Below, one piece after another: positions 9,284 through 17,431 of a DNA stretch of 64,000 nt. A program made the translations under genes and the position numbers. The notes under the pieces were generated by a model. It had not been told where the DNA came from, searched no databases, and worked only from the letters and a program-made list of their open reading frames with translations. This stretch comes from Streptomyces nitrosporeus (lineage in GTDB: Bacteria > Actinomycetota > Actinomycetes > Streptomycetales > Streptomycetaceae), in assembly GCF_008704555.1 (NCBI RefSeq), contig NZ_CP023702.1, positions 7,424,001 to 7,488,000 on the forward strand, written 5' to 3'. The stretch's first letter is position 1; each line of letters begins with the position of its first letter.

Positions 9284-10588
9284 GTGAACAGCTATCGCCG
9301 GCCCGGCCTCGTTCTCACCGACCACCGCTTCACGGTCCCGCTGGACCACGGCGACCCGGGCGGCGAGACGATCGAGATCTACGCCCGGGAAGCCGTCGCC
9401 GCCTCCCGGGCCGGCGACGGGACGCTGCCCTGGCTCCTCTACCTGGAAGGCGGTCCCGGTTTCGGGGCCCGCCGTTTCATCGGCACCGAGGCGTGGATCG
9501 GCCGGGCCGTGCGGGAGTTCCGGGTGCTGCTCCTGGACCAGCGCGGCACCGGCCTCTCCACCCCCGCCAACCGCCAGACGCTGCCGCTGCGCGGCGGCCC
9601 GCGGGAGCAGGCCGCCTATCTGGCCCACTTCCGCGCCGACAGCATCGTCCGTGACTGCGAACTCGTCCGCCACCGGCTCGCCGGCGGCAAGCCCTGGACG
9701 GTGCTGGGGCAGTCCTTCGGCGGTTTCTGCGCCGTCCACTACCTCTCGGCCGCGCCCGAGGGCCTGGAGGAGGTCCTGATCACCGGCGGGCTGCCCTCGC
9801 TGGACGGCCACGCCGACGACGTCTACCGCGCCGCGTACCCCCGGATCGAGCGCAAGGTGGCCGCCCACTACGCCCGCTACCCCCAGGACGTCGCACGGGC
9901 CCGCGCGATCACGGCGTACCTCGCCGAGCACCGCCCCGAGAGCGCCGGGTACCGGCTCACCCCGGAGAGCTTCCAGTCACTGGGCATCATGCTGGGCGGC
10001 GCCGACGGCAGCCATCAGCTCCACCACCTCCTGGAGAACGCCTTCGTCACCGGACCGCACGGCACCGAACTCTCCGACGCCTTCCAGGAAGCCGTCCGGA
10101 CGGCGAACTCCTTCGCCGGCCACCCGCTGTACGCCGTGATGCACGAGGCGATCTACGGACAGGGCGACCGCCCCACCGCCTGGTCCGCCGAGCGGATCCG
10201 CGCGGAGTTCCCGCAGTTCGACGCCGCCGCCGCGCTGGCCGGCGAAGGACCGGTGCTGTTCACCGGCGAGAGCGTCCACCCCTGGCACTTCGAGGTGGAC
10301 CCGGCCCTGCGCCCGCTGCGCGAGACCGCCGGACTGCTCGCCGCCCGCACCGACTGGCCCGCCCTGTACGACATGGAGCGGCTGGCGGCCAACGACGTAC
10401 CCGTCGCCGCCGCCGTGTACCACGACGACATGTACGTGGACACGGGCCACGCGCTGCGCACCGCGGCCTCGATCCGGGGCCTGCGCACCTGGGTGACCAG
10501 CGAGTTCGAGCACGACGGGCTCCGCGCGAGCGGCCCGCGCGTGCTGGACCGGCTGCTCGGCCTCGTGCGGGGCGAGAGCGACCGGTAG
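9284..10588 (+). CDS. Alpha/beta hydrolase, prolyl aminopeptidase (S33) type
   Basis: 434 residues from a GTG at 9284; the AGGAG ribosome site at 9273-9277 decides this start over far upstream ones. The oxyanion segment EGGPGFG, the nucleophile elbow GQSFGGF (Ser), an Asp in YHDDMYV and a C-terminal His in EFEHDG form an S33 catalytic triad. No signal peptide, so cytoplasmic. Such enzymes cleave N-terminal proline or hydrolyse related amides or esters. Monocistronic; it ends at a strong terminator shared with the convergent rhodanese gene. Confidence 0.9.
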   Translation: MNSYRRPGLVLTDHRFTVPLDHGDPGGETIEIYAREAVAASRAGDGTLPWLLYLEGGPGFGARRFIGTEAWIGRAVREFRVLLLDQRGTGLSTPANRQTLPLRGGPREQAAYLAHFRADSIVRDCELVRHRLAGGKPWTVLGQSFGGFCAVHYLSAAPEGLEEVLITGGLPSLDGHADDVYRAAYPRIERKVAAHYARYPQDVARARAITAYLAEHRPESAGYRLTPESFQSLGIMLGGADGSHQLHHLLENAFVTGPHGTELSDAFQEAVRTANSFAGHPLYAVMHEAIYGQGDRPTAWSAERIRAEFPQFDAAAALAGEGPVLFTGESVHPWHFEVDPALRPLRETAGLLAARTDWPALYDMERLAANDVPVAAAVYHDDMYVDTGHALRTAASIRGLRTWVTSEFEHDGLRASGPRVLDRLLGLVRGESDR

Positions 10589-10595
10589 GCCCGGC

Positions 10596-10627
10596 CCCGG
10601 GGCGGGCGGGCACCGGCCCGCCCCGGG
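10596..10627. terminator. Bidirectional hairpin terminator
   Basis: A 12-bp perfect stem (10596-10607 with 10616-10627, arm CCCGGGGCGGGC) and 8-base loop lies between two convergent stop codons (10588 and 10635). There is no U tract, as is common in Streptomyces. Confidence 0.75.
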
Positions 10628-10634
10628 CGGTCGG

Positions 10635-11207
10635 TCAGCGCTGGAGGACGGCCAGCGTGGCGTCCAGGCCGGCGGCGGTGCGCGGCGCGCGGTTGTGCGG
10701 GAGCCTGGAGAGCGCCGCCGCCATGCCGCAGGTGTTGCTCACCGCCGAGTAGACGAGCCCGGCGCCGACACCGGCCGACAGCCAGCGTGCGGCCGGCAGG
10801 CGCCGTCCGGCGAGCAGGCCCGCCACCACCAGCGAGCCCGCCGCGAAGCGCACCTGGCGTTCCATCGGCCAGACGGCCCGGCCCCCCTGGGGCCGTTCCA
10901 GGCCGTGGCCGTCGCTCTGCCAGGCGGAGGTCCCGCCGGCCAGCGTGCTGGCCTCGATGTCGGCCTCGGCGAGGATCTGGCAGGCCTGGACGGAACGCGC
11001 GCCGGAGGCGCACACCACCAGCAGGGCTCCGCGGGCGGAAGCGGACTTCAGGGCGGGAACCGCCTCTTGGAGCCGGTCGAGAGGGACGTTCAGGGCGCCG
11101 GGCACATGGCCGGAGGCATACTCTCCGGGCGCCCGCACATCCACCACGGTGAACTCCTCCAGGCGTTCCGCGGCCTGGGCGGGGGAGAGGGCGGCGGGGC
11201 TGGTCAC
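10635..11207 (-). CDS. Rhodanese-like sulfurtransferase with DUF2892 membrane domain (YgaP-like)
   Basis: 190 residues. Residues 1-110 are a rhodanese domain with the VVDVRAPGEYASGHVPGA signature and active-site loop CASGARS, with Cys66 as persulfide carrier. The C-terminal ~75 residues are a DUF2892 module (VRFAAGSLVVAGLLAG, then GAGLVYSAVSNTCGMAAAL) with two likely membrane helices, as in E. coli YgaP. It should transfer sulfane sulfur at the inner face of the membrane. A perfect CsoR/CstR-type palindrome lies 69 bases upstream of the start, which suggests induction by persulfide or copper. Monocistronic in this window; no csoR gene is adjacent. Confidence 0.92.
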   Translation of the reverse strand: MTSPAALSPAQAAERLEEFTVVDVRAPGEYASGHVPGALNVPLDRLQEAVPALKSASARGALLVVCASGARSVQACQILAEADIEASTLAGGTSAWQSDGHGLERPQGGRAVWPMERQVRFAAGSLVVAGLLAGRRLPAARWLSAGVGAGLVYSAVSNTCGMAAALSRLPHNRAPRTAAGLDATLAVLQR

Positions 11208-11275
11208 GAGTGGGTTCCTTTCGTTCGCCGACGCGGGGGAGAGGCGGGGCCTCTGCGCACCCGACTCTCCCCAGC

Positions 11276-11291
11276 ATACCCCTAGGGGTAT
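11276..11291. promoter_or_regulatory. CsoR/CstR-family operator palindrome
   Basis: ATACCCCTAGGGGTAT is a perfect 16-bp palindrome, 69 bases upstream of the rhodanese start. It has the TACCCC-GGGGTA form of CsoR-family operators (Cu-sensing CsoR and persulfide-sensing CstR). A sulfurtransferase target favours a persulfide sensor, but this is inference. It is AT-containing in a very GC-rich stretch, so chance occurrence is unlikely. Confidence 0.75.
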
Positions 11292-11687
11292 TTTCCGGGC
11301 TGAGGCCGGATGGCCGTACGGCCCGGCCGGGCGGTTCGGTGTCCGGCGGCTGGACCGCGGTCCGGGGCCGGGCCCCGTCCGGCCCGGGGTGACGGTGCCC
11401 GCCTACCCCGCTCCGCGCCCGGAACGCGTTCTTCCGTCCCGTTCCCGGAGAGGCCGGCCCGCCGGCCGTGACGGAGCGGCTGGGGCCCGCGCCCGCGGAC
11501 CGGCGGCGGGCGCTCGCGGCCGTCGCCCGCCCCGGTGGCCTCGGGTCCGGCTGCGCCGCGGCGGTGGGGGCCTGGACCGGCGGGGCCCGGGGGCCGTCCA
11601 CCCGTCCGCCGCGCGGGCCCTGCCCGCCCGCGGAACCCCTCCCGTACCGGGCCGCCGGGTGCCCGGCGGCCCCGCCGGCCCGCGTGA
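11292..11687. other. Gene-free stretch (396 bases)
   Basis: Apart from the promoter at its right edge I see no gene here. An open frame joins this region to the XRE-cupin gene, but its product is low-complexity Pro/Arg/Gly/Ala and it lacks a ribosome site, so I treat it as intergenic. Confidence 0.5.
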
Positions 11688-11722
11688 TTGACAAACCGGC
11701 TTGCCGAAAATGCAATGGGCGG
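11688..11722 (+). promoter_or_regulatory. Promoter and inverted-repeat operator of the XRE-cupin gene; likely leaderless mRNA
   Basis: A perfect -35 TTGACA (11688-11693), a 17-base spacer and a -10 TGCAAT (11711-11716, 4 of 6 match) put the transcript start on or next to the ATG at 11723. There is no Shine-Dalgarno sequence before that ATG, which fits leaderless translation. TTGC (11701-11704) and GCAA (11712-11715) form an inverted repeat around seven bases, overlapping spacer and -10, a natural place for autorepression by the XRE protein. Confidence 0.6.
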
Positions 11723-12322
11723 ATGAAGGAACAGAGTCAGGAAGACCCCGAACTCGACGCCGTGCTCGCCGGAGTCGGCCCCCGGCTGCGCAGGCTCCGC
11801 AAGGACCGCGGTGTCACGCTCGCCGCGCTCTCCGAGGCCACCGGCATCTCCGTGTCCACCTTGTCCAGACTGGAATCGGGCGGCCGGCGCCCCAGCCTGG
11901 AGCTCCTGCTGCCCGTCGCCCGGGCCCACGAGGTGCCGCTCGACGACCTCGTCGGGGCGCCGCCCGTCGGGGATCCCAGGGTCAGGGCGAAACCCATCGT
12001 GCACGGGGGCAAGACCTCCCTCCCGCTGACCGGCAGGCCCGGCGGCCTCCAGGCGTACAAGGTCATCCACGAGAAGGTGCCGGGCGACGCCTGCGAGCAG
12101 CGCACCCACGAGGGGTACGAGTGGCTCTACGTGCTCTCCGGCCGGCTCCGGCTGCTCCTCGCCGAGCACGACCTGGTGCTGGGGCCCGGCGAGGCCGCCG
12201 AGTTCGACACCCGGCTGCCGCACTGGTTCGGCCCCGTGGGGGACGACCCGGTCGAGTTCCTGAGCCTCTTCGGCCCGCAGGGCGAGCGCATGCACGTACG
12301 GGCGAAACCGAAACGCTCCTGA
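11723..12322 (+). CDS. XRE-family regulator with C-terminal cupin domain
   Basis: 199 residues from ATG 11723. Residues ~14-68 are a helix-turn-helix (LRRLRKDRGVTLAALSEAT, then SVSTLSRLESGGRRPSL). Residues ~110-190 are a small-molecule-binding cupin (THEGYEWLYVLSGRLRLLL, then LGPGEAAEFDTRLPHWF). This architecture is a classic one-component transcription factor whose cupin pocket senses a metabolite. The start is set by the promoter, which leaves almost no leader. The quinone reductase/acyl-CoA dehydrogenase operon lies downstream on the same strand and could be a target, but that is only a guess. Confidence 0.9.
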   Translation: MKEQSQEDPELDAVLAGVGPRLRRLRKDRGVTLAALSEATGISVSTLSRLESGGRRPSLELLLPVARAHEVPLDDLVGAPPVGDPRVRAKPIVHGGKTSLPLTGRPGGLQAYKVIHEKVPGDACEQRTHEGYEWLYVLSGRLRLLLAEHDLVLGPGEAAEFDTRLPHWFGPVGDDPVEFLSLFGPQGERMHVRAKPKRS

Positions 12323-12364
12323 ACGTGTGCGCCTCCGCTCGCCCGAAGGTGTTCCCAGAGAGGC

Positions 12365-12381
12365 AAGCGACCGCTTAGTAT
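12365..12381 (+). promoter_or_regulatory. Inverted repeat operator upstream of acyl-CoA dehydrogenase operon
   Basis: AAGCG (12365-12369), AC, CGCTT (12372-12376) is a 12-bp palindrome immediately before a possible -10 TAGTAT (12376-12381). It has the size and position of a TetR-family operator controlling acyl-CoA metabolism genes; the regulator is not adjacent. Confidence 0.45.
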
Positions 12382-12424
12382 GCGCCGGAGCAGTGGTAAT
12401 GCCGACAGTGTTGGAGGGCCCCTC

Positions 12425-13393
12425 ATGCAGGCATGGCGAGTGCACCGGAACGGTGAACCGGGCGAGGTGATGAAGCTGGAGGAGGCGGACCTCCCGGTCC
12501 CGGCCGAGGGCCAGGTGCTGCTCAAGGTGCGCGCGGCGAACGTCAACTTCCCCGACGCGCTGCTCTGCCGCGGCCAGTACCAGGTCCGGCCCCCGCTGCC
12601 GTTCACCCCCGGCGTGGAGGTCTGCGGCGAGACGGAGGACGGCCGGCGGGTGCTGGCCACCCCGGCCCTGCCCCGGGGCGGTTTCGCCGAGTACGTCGTC
12701 GCCGACGAGGCGGCCCTGCTGCCCGCACCCGACGCCCTGGACGACGCGGAGGCCGCCGCCCTGCACATCGGCTACCAGACCGGCTGGTTCGGACTCCACC
12801 GCCGCGCCCGTCTGCAGCCCGGCGAGACGCTGCTCGTGCACGCGGCGGCCGGTGGCGTCGGCAGCGCCGCCGTACAGCTCGGAAAGGCGGCCGGCGCCAC
12901 CGTCATCGGCGTCGTCGGAGGGGCCGCCAAGGCCGCGACCGCCCGGGAACTCGGCTGCGACCTGGTCATCGACCGCCACAGCGAGGACATCGTCGCCTCC
13001 GTGAAGGAGGCCACCGGCGGGCGCGGGGCGGACGTCGTCTACGACCCGGTCGGCGGGGACGCCTACGCCAAGTCCGTGAAGTGCATCGCCTTCGAGGGCC
13101 GCGTCCTGGTCGTCGGCTTCGCGAGCGGCACCATCCCCGCTCCGGGTCTGAACCACGCGCTGGTGAAGAACTACTCGATCGTCGGGCTCCACTGGGGCCT
13201 GTACAACACCCACGACCCGGCCGCCGTGCGCGCCTGCCACGACGAACTCGCCGCACTCGCCGCGCAGGGGATCGTGAAGCCGCTGGTCAGTGAGCGTGTC
13301 CCGATGGCCGGGGCCGCCGAGGCCGTCCAGTGTGTCGCCGACGGCACCAGCACCGGCCGCATCGTCGTACTGCCCCCGGGAGGGACCCGATGA
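12425..13393 (+). CDS. NADPH:quinone oxidoreductase family (medium-chain dehydrogenase/reductase)
   Basis: 322 residues from ATG 12425, chosen over an upstream ATG because GGAGGG (12413-12418) lies six bases before it. The nucleotide-binding motif is HAAAGGVGSAAVQLGKAAGA; the N-terminal GroES-like fold has ANVNFPDALLCRGQYQ and FTPGVEVCG. The Cys/His zinc ligands of alcohol dehydrogenases are absent, as expected for zeta-crystallin-type quinone reductases. First gene of a three-gene operon; its stop overlaps the next start as ATGA. With two acyl-CoA dehydrogenases downstream it may act on an enone or enoyl-thioester intermediate. Confidence 0.9.
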   Translation: MQAWRVHRNGEPGEVMKLEEADLPVPAEGQVLLKVRAANVNFPDALLCRGQYQVRPPLPFTPGVEVCGETEDGRRVLATPALPRGGFAEYVVADEAALLPAPDALDDAEAAALHIGYQTGWFGLHRRARLQPGETLLVHAAAGGVGSAAVQLGKAAGATVIGVVGGAAKAATARELGCDLVIDRHSEDIVASVKEATGGRGADVVYDPVGGDAYAKSVKCIAFEGRVLVVGFASGTIPAPGLNHALVKNYSIVGLHWGLYNTHDPAAVRACHDELAALAAQGIVKPLVSERVPMAGAAEAVQCVADGTSTGRIVVLPPGGTR

Positions 13394-14580
13394 CCGCCGC
13401 CACCGACGCCGACGCCATCCGCCGGCGCACCCAGGACCTGCTCGCCGCCCACCCGCCCGCCACCACCGGCCGGGCCGAGTTCCTCCGGGCCCGCTTCGAC
13501 GCCGGACTGGCCTGGGTGCACTACCCGGCCGGACTCGGCGGACTCGGCGCCCCGCGTTCCCTGCAGGCCGTGGCCGACGCGGAACTGGCCGCCGCAGGCG
13601 CCCCCGACAACGACCCGCGCCGCATCGGCATCGGCCTCGGCATGGCCGCGCCCACCATCCTCGGCTACGGCACCGACGAGCAGAAGCAGCGCTTCCTGAG
13701 GCCCCTGTGGCTGGGGGAGGAGGTCTGGTGCCAGCTCTTCAGCGAGCCGGGGGCCGGATCCGACCTCGCGGCGCTGGGCACCCGTGCCGTCCGGGACGGC
13801 GACGACTGGGTGGTGGACGGACAGAAGGTGTGGACCTCCAGCGCCCATGTGGCCCGCTGGGCCATCCTCATCGCGCGTACCGACCCCGGCCTGCCCAAGC
13901 ACCGCGGCATCAGCTACTTCGTCTGCGACATGACCGACCCCGGCGTCGAGGTCCGGCCGCTGCGGCAGATCACCGGCGAGGCCGAGTTCAACGAGGTCTT
14001 CCTCACCGGCGTACGCATCCCCGACAGCCATCGCCTCGGGCCGGTGGGCGAGGGCTGGAAGGTCGCCCAGACCACCCTGATGAACGAGCGCGTCTCGATC
14101 GGCGGCGCCCGTATCCCCCGCGAGGGGGGCATGATCGGCACCGTCGCGAAGACCTGGCGCGAACACCCCGGACTGCGCACCCACGACCTCCACCAGCGCC
14201 TGCTCACCCTCTGGGTCGAGGCCGAGGTCGCCCGGCTCACCGGCGAACGGCTGCGCCAGCAGCTCGTCGCGGGTCAGCCCGGCCCCGAGGGCTCGGGCAT
14301 GAAGCTGGCGTTCGCCCGCCTCAACCAGGAGATCAGCGGCCTGGAGGTCGAACTGCTGGGCGACGAGGGACTGCTGTACGGCGACTGGACCATGCGCCGC
14401 CCCGAGATCGTGGACTTCACCGGGCGCGACGCCGGGTACCGCTACCTGCGCTCCAAGGGCAACTCCATCGAGGGCGGGACGAGCGAGGTCCTGCTCAACA
14501 TCGTCGCCGAGCGCGTCCTCGGCCTGCCCGCGGAACCGCGTAACGACAAGGACGTCGCCTGGAAGGACCTCGCCCGATGA
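13390..14580 (+). CDS. Acyl-CoA dehydrogenase (first of a pair)
   Basis: 396 residues. FAD-binding middle segment QLFSEPGAGSDLAALGTRAV and WTSSAHVARWAILIART; C-terminal family signature YLRSKGNSIEGGTSEVLLNI. It introduces an alpha-beta double bond into an acyl-CoA with FAD and passes electrons to ETF. Start and stop are both coupled to neighbours by ATGA overlaps. In actinobacteria such back-to-back pairs often encode alpha2-beta2 heteromeric enzymes for bulky (for example steroid side-chain) substrates; a heteromer is inferred here. Confidence 0.93.
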   Translation: MTAATDADAIRRRTQDLLAAHPPATTGRAEFLRARFDAGLAWVHYPAGLGGLGAPRSLQAVADAELAAAGAPDNDPRRIGIGLGMAAPTILGYGTDEQKQRFLRPLWLGEEVWCQLFSEPGAGSDLAALGTRAVRDGDDWVVDGQKVWTSSAHVARWAILIARTDPGLPKHRGISYFVCDMTDPGVEVRPLRQITGEAEFNEVFLTGVRIPDSHRLGPVGEGWKVAQTTLMNERVSIGGARIPREGGMIGTVAKTWREHPGLRTHDLHQRLLTLWVEAEVARLTGERLRQQLVAGQPGPEGSGMKLAFARLNQEISGLEVELLGDEGLLYGDWTMRRPEIVDFTGRDAGYRYLRSKGNSIEGGTSEVLLNIVAERVLGLPAEPRNDKDVAWKDLAR

Positions 14581-15698
14581 GCGCACAGCCCGAGACCGCG
14601 CACGCCCCCGACCTGCTCTACTCCGAGGCCGAGGAGGACCTGCGTTCCGCGGTGCGCTCCCTGCTCACCGCGCGCGCCGACGCGCCGGCGGTGATCGCCG
14701 CGACCGAGTCCGCCACTCCGTACGACCAGGAACTGTGGGCCTCCCTCGCGTCAGGGATCGGGGCCGCCGGACTGCTCGTACCGGAGAAGCTCGGCGGACA
14801 GGGCGCCGGGCACCGTGAGGCGGCCGTCGTCCTGGAGGAGCTCGGCCGCGGCGTCGTGCCCGCCCCCTACCTGACCAGTTCCGTCGTCGCGACCGAGGTC
14901 CTGCTCGCCCTCGATCCGCTGGGCGGTCCGGCCGGTGAACTCCTGGCGGACCTGGCGGCGGGGCGCCGTACGGCCGTCCTGGCGCTGCCGTTCGCCACCC
15001 CGCCCGCCGGCGCCCGGGCCGCGATGGCCGGCGGCCTGGAGCGTACGGTCACCACCGTCGCCGACGCGGCCGCCGCCGACGTCCTGCTGGTGCCCACCGC
15101 CGAGGGGCTGTACGCGGTCGGCACCGCGGGCACCGGCGTCACCGTCGAGCCGCTCGTCCCCCTCGACCTGACCCGGCCGCTCGCCTCGGTGACCCTCGCG
15201 GGTGCCGCGGGCGCCCTCCTCGCGGAGGCCGGGCCCGCGGCGGTGGCGGTGGAGCGGGGACTCCTGTCCGGTGCCGGACTCCTCGCCTCCGAACAGCTCG
15301 GGATCGCCGAGTGGTGTCTGACCGAAACCGTCCGGCACACCCGCGAACGCCACCAGTTCAACCGCCCGGTGGGCTCCTTCCAGGCGCTCAAGCACCGGAT
15401 GGCGCAGCTCTGGCTGGAGGTCGTCTCAGCCCGTGCCGCCGCCCGCAACGCGGCCGACGCGCTCGCGGCCGGCGCCCCCGACGCACCGCTCGCCGTGGCG
15501 GTGGCCCAGGCCTACTGCTCGAAGGTCGCGGTCCACGCGGCCGAGGAGTGCGTCCAGCTGCACGGCGGGGTCGGCATGACCTGGGAGCATCCCGCGCACC
15601 TGTATCTGAAGCGGGCCAAGGCCGATTCGACCGCGTACGGCACCCCGGGCCGCCACCACGAGACCGTCGCCCGTCTGACGGAGCTGCCCGCACCGTAA
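14577..15698 (+). CDS. Acyl-CoA dehydrogenase (second of a pair)
   Basis: 373 residues, more divergent than its upstream partner. N-terminal GLLVPEKLGGQGAGHREAAV and VVLEELGRG are typical; the C-terminal flavin/dimer motif CVQLHGGVGMTWEHPAHLYL is intact. The central FAD loop is less conserved (the AADVLLVPTAEG region replaces the usual W-I-T segment), as in the non-catalytic or half-site subunits of heteromeric enzymes. Overlaps the previous stop as ATGA and is followed after 19 bases by a strong hairpin, so it ends the operon. Confidence 0.92.
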   Translation: MSAQPETAHAPDLLYSEAEEDLRSAVRSLLTARADAPAVIAATESATPYDQELWASLASGIGAAGLLVPEKLGGQGAGHREAAVVLEELGRGVVPAPYLTSSVVATEVLLALDPLGGPAGELLADLAAGRRTAVLALPFATPPAGARAAMAGGLERTVTTVADAAAADVLLVPTAEGLYAVGTAGTGVTVEPLVPLDLTRPLASVTLAGAAGALLAEAGPAAVAVERGLLSGAGLLASEQLGIAEWCLTETVRHTRERHQFNRPVGSFQALKHRMAQLWLEVVSARAAARNAADALAAGAPDAPLAVAVAQAYCSKVAVHAAEECVQLHGGVGMTWEHPAHLYLKRAKADSTAYGTPGRHHETVARLTELPAP

Positions 15699-15717
15699 CG
15701 GCCGCGCACGGTTCGAC

Positions 15718-15755
15718 CCGGAGCGGGACACACCACGGTGGGTGTCCCGCTCCGG
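15718..15755 (+). terminator. Strong hairpin terminator
   Basis: A perfect 14-bp stem, CCGGAGCGGGACAC (15718-15731) with its complement at 15742-15755, and a 10-base loop, 19 bases after the stop of the second acyl-CoA dehydrogenase. Confidence 0.85.
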
Positions 15756-16050
15756 CGCGTGGACCGGGACACCGCGGCGGCGGACAGCCCCGCGTCCGGC
15801 CGGGACGCGACCGGGGGCCGTCCCCGGGGGCCGGCCGGGACGCGACCGGGGCAGGCCGCCCCGTGTCCGGCCGGGCGCCGGGGCGGGGAAACACCCGGGA
15901 CGGCACCGGCGGCGGGCGGACGACATCCACCCCAACTCTTGGCAGGTACCTGCCCGACAGGGCGGACGGGCCCCATACTCGTCATGCGTCGGGCGCGGCC
16001 CCGGAGCCGTCGGGGAAGCGCGCCGGTCATGCGCGCCCCCACGCCGATAC
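15756..16050. repeat. Gene-free region with a 21-bp direct repeat
   Basis: Two identical 21-bp copies (15796-15816 and 15831-15851, core CCGGGACGCGACCGG) are 35 bases apart, with a third degenerate copy near 15865. No gene is visible. Function unknown; it sits between a terminator and a secreted-protein gene. Confidence 0.6.
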
Positions 16051-16062
16051 AGGGAGACCCCC

Positions 16063-16944
16063 ATGGCATACCCGACCCGCCGCGCAACCGTCACCGCCAC
16101 CCTCGCAACCGCCGCTGCCCTCGCCTTCGTCCCCGCCCCGTCCGCCGCCGCGACGCCCGCCCGGCCGCGGGGGCCGCGCCCGCTGGCCCACGCCCACGCG
16201 CACAACGACTACCTCCACCCCCGCCCGCTCCACGACGCGCTGGACCACGGCTTCACCAGCGTCGAGGCCGACGTCTTCCTCGTGGACGGCGAACTCCTCG
16301 TGGCCCACGAGGCGAGCGGTCTCGACCCGGCCCGGACCCTCGCCTCCCTCTATCTCGACCCGCTCCAGGAACGGGTCCGGGCGAACCGGGGGACCGTTCA
16401 CGCCGGATACCCCGCTCCGCTGCGGCTCCTGATCGACATCAAGGCCGACGGCGTGGCCGCCTACCTCGCACTCGACCGGCTGCTGCGGCGCCACCGGACC
16501 ATGCTGACCAGCTGCCACCACGGCCGGGTCCGCCCCGGCGCCGTCACCCCCGTCGTCTCGGGGGACCGCGCCGCCCGCGTCCCCATGGAGGCGCAGGCCA
16601 CCCGGTACGCCTTCTACGACGGCCGGCTCGACGACCTGGGCACCCCGGCCCCCGCCTCCTTCGTGCCCCTCGTCAGCGCGAACTGGACACAGACCTTCGC
16701 CTGGCAAGGCGCCGGCCCCTTCCCCGCGGCCGAACGCGCCCGGCTGGACGCCCTCGTCTCCACCGCGCACACGCACGGCAGGCGCGTACGGTTCTGGTCC
16801 ACACCCGACACCGCGGGCCCCGAGCGCGACGCCGTGTGGACCGAACTGCTCGCGGCAGGCGTCGACCACCTCAACACCGACGACCTGGCGGGCCTCGAAG
16901 CCTTTCTGCGAAGCCGCGGACACGGCGGCCGCCACGACCGCTGA
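16063..16944 (+). CDS. Secreted GDPD/PI-phospholipase C-like phosphodiesterase
   Basis: 293 residues from ATG 16063 with AGGGAG (16051-16056) in place. A signal peptide is clear: PTRRATV, a hydrophobic TATLATAAALAFV core and an APSAAA cleavage region. The mature part has HAHNDYLHP and SVEADVFLVDG, giving the His and Glu-x-Asp of the TIM-barrel glycerophosphodiester phosphodiesterase superfamily, and LLIDIKADG later. It would cleave a phosphodiester of a lipid head group outside the cell. Monocistronic. Confidence 0.85.
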   Translation: MAYPTRRATVTATLATAAALAFVPAPSAAATPARPRGPRPLAHAHAHNDYLHPRPLHDALDHGFTSVEADVFLVDGELLVAHEASGLDPARTLASLYLDPLQERVRANRGTVHAGYPAPLRLLIDIKADGVAAYLALDRLLRRHRTMLTSCHHGRVRPGAVTPVVSGDRAARVPMEAQATRYAFYDGRLDDLGTPAPASFVPLVSANWTQTFAWQGAGPFPAAERARLDALVSTAHTHGRRVRFWSTPDTAGPERDAVWTELLAAGVDHLNTDDLAGLEAFLRSRGHGGRHDR

Positions 16945-17078
16945 ACCGGTCCGGCGGCCCAAACCGGTCACGGTGCGTCAACACCCGTTCGGCCGACGTG
17001 CCGTGTGCCGGACGGGCCTCCCGCTCCGACACACTGGCGGCCGAATGCCGCAAATCCGGCGCGGCGGAGGAGGTTGGC

Positions 17079-17273
17079 GTGGTCATCTCGATCTCATTGG
17101 TGCTGCTTCTGCTGCTTCTCGCAGTGATCTTCCTGCGTAACGGAGGCCTCAAGGTCTCGCACGCCATCGTCTGTGTCCTGCTCGGATTCCTCCTGGCCAG
17201 TACCCGCATGGCGCCCACCATCCACGAGGGCATCACCGCGACCGCGAACGTGGTCAGCGGCCTGCACCCGTGA
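17079..17273 (+). CDS. Small membrane protein (64 aa)
   Basis: GTG start at 17079 with a near-ideal GGAGGAGG (17066-17073) five bases upstream. The protein has an N-terminal hydrophobic helix (VISISLVLLLLLLAVIF), an RNGGLKVSHA turn and a second hydrophobic stretch (IVCVLLGFLLAS), then APTIHEGITATANVV. I recognise the general type as a conserved actinomycete small membrane protein; similar proteins occur in actinomycete integrative elements, but I cannot prove relationship. No mobility genes are nearby. Function unknown. Confidence 0.8.
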   Translation: MVISISLVLLLLLLAVIFLRNGGLKVSHAIVCVLLGFLLASTRMAPTIHEGITATANVVSGLHP

Positions 17274-17431
17274 GCCGGAGCGCCCCCCGGACACGGGAGG
17301 GCGGGGCGGATCACGGACGGGTGCCGCATGCGGCGGCGAGGGGCGGTACCGTCGTCCGCGGGCCCCTTCCGGTCCGGCCGGCACGGCCTGGACCCGGGCG
17401 GTCCCCGCCACGCACCAGGAGAAGCACAGCG

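Noticed and set aside
15705..15725. Possible tRNA T-arm (GGTTCGACCC)
   Set aside because: No flanking stem or acceptor/anticodon arms; the sequence runs into the operon terminator.
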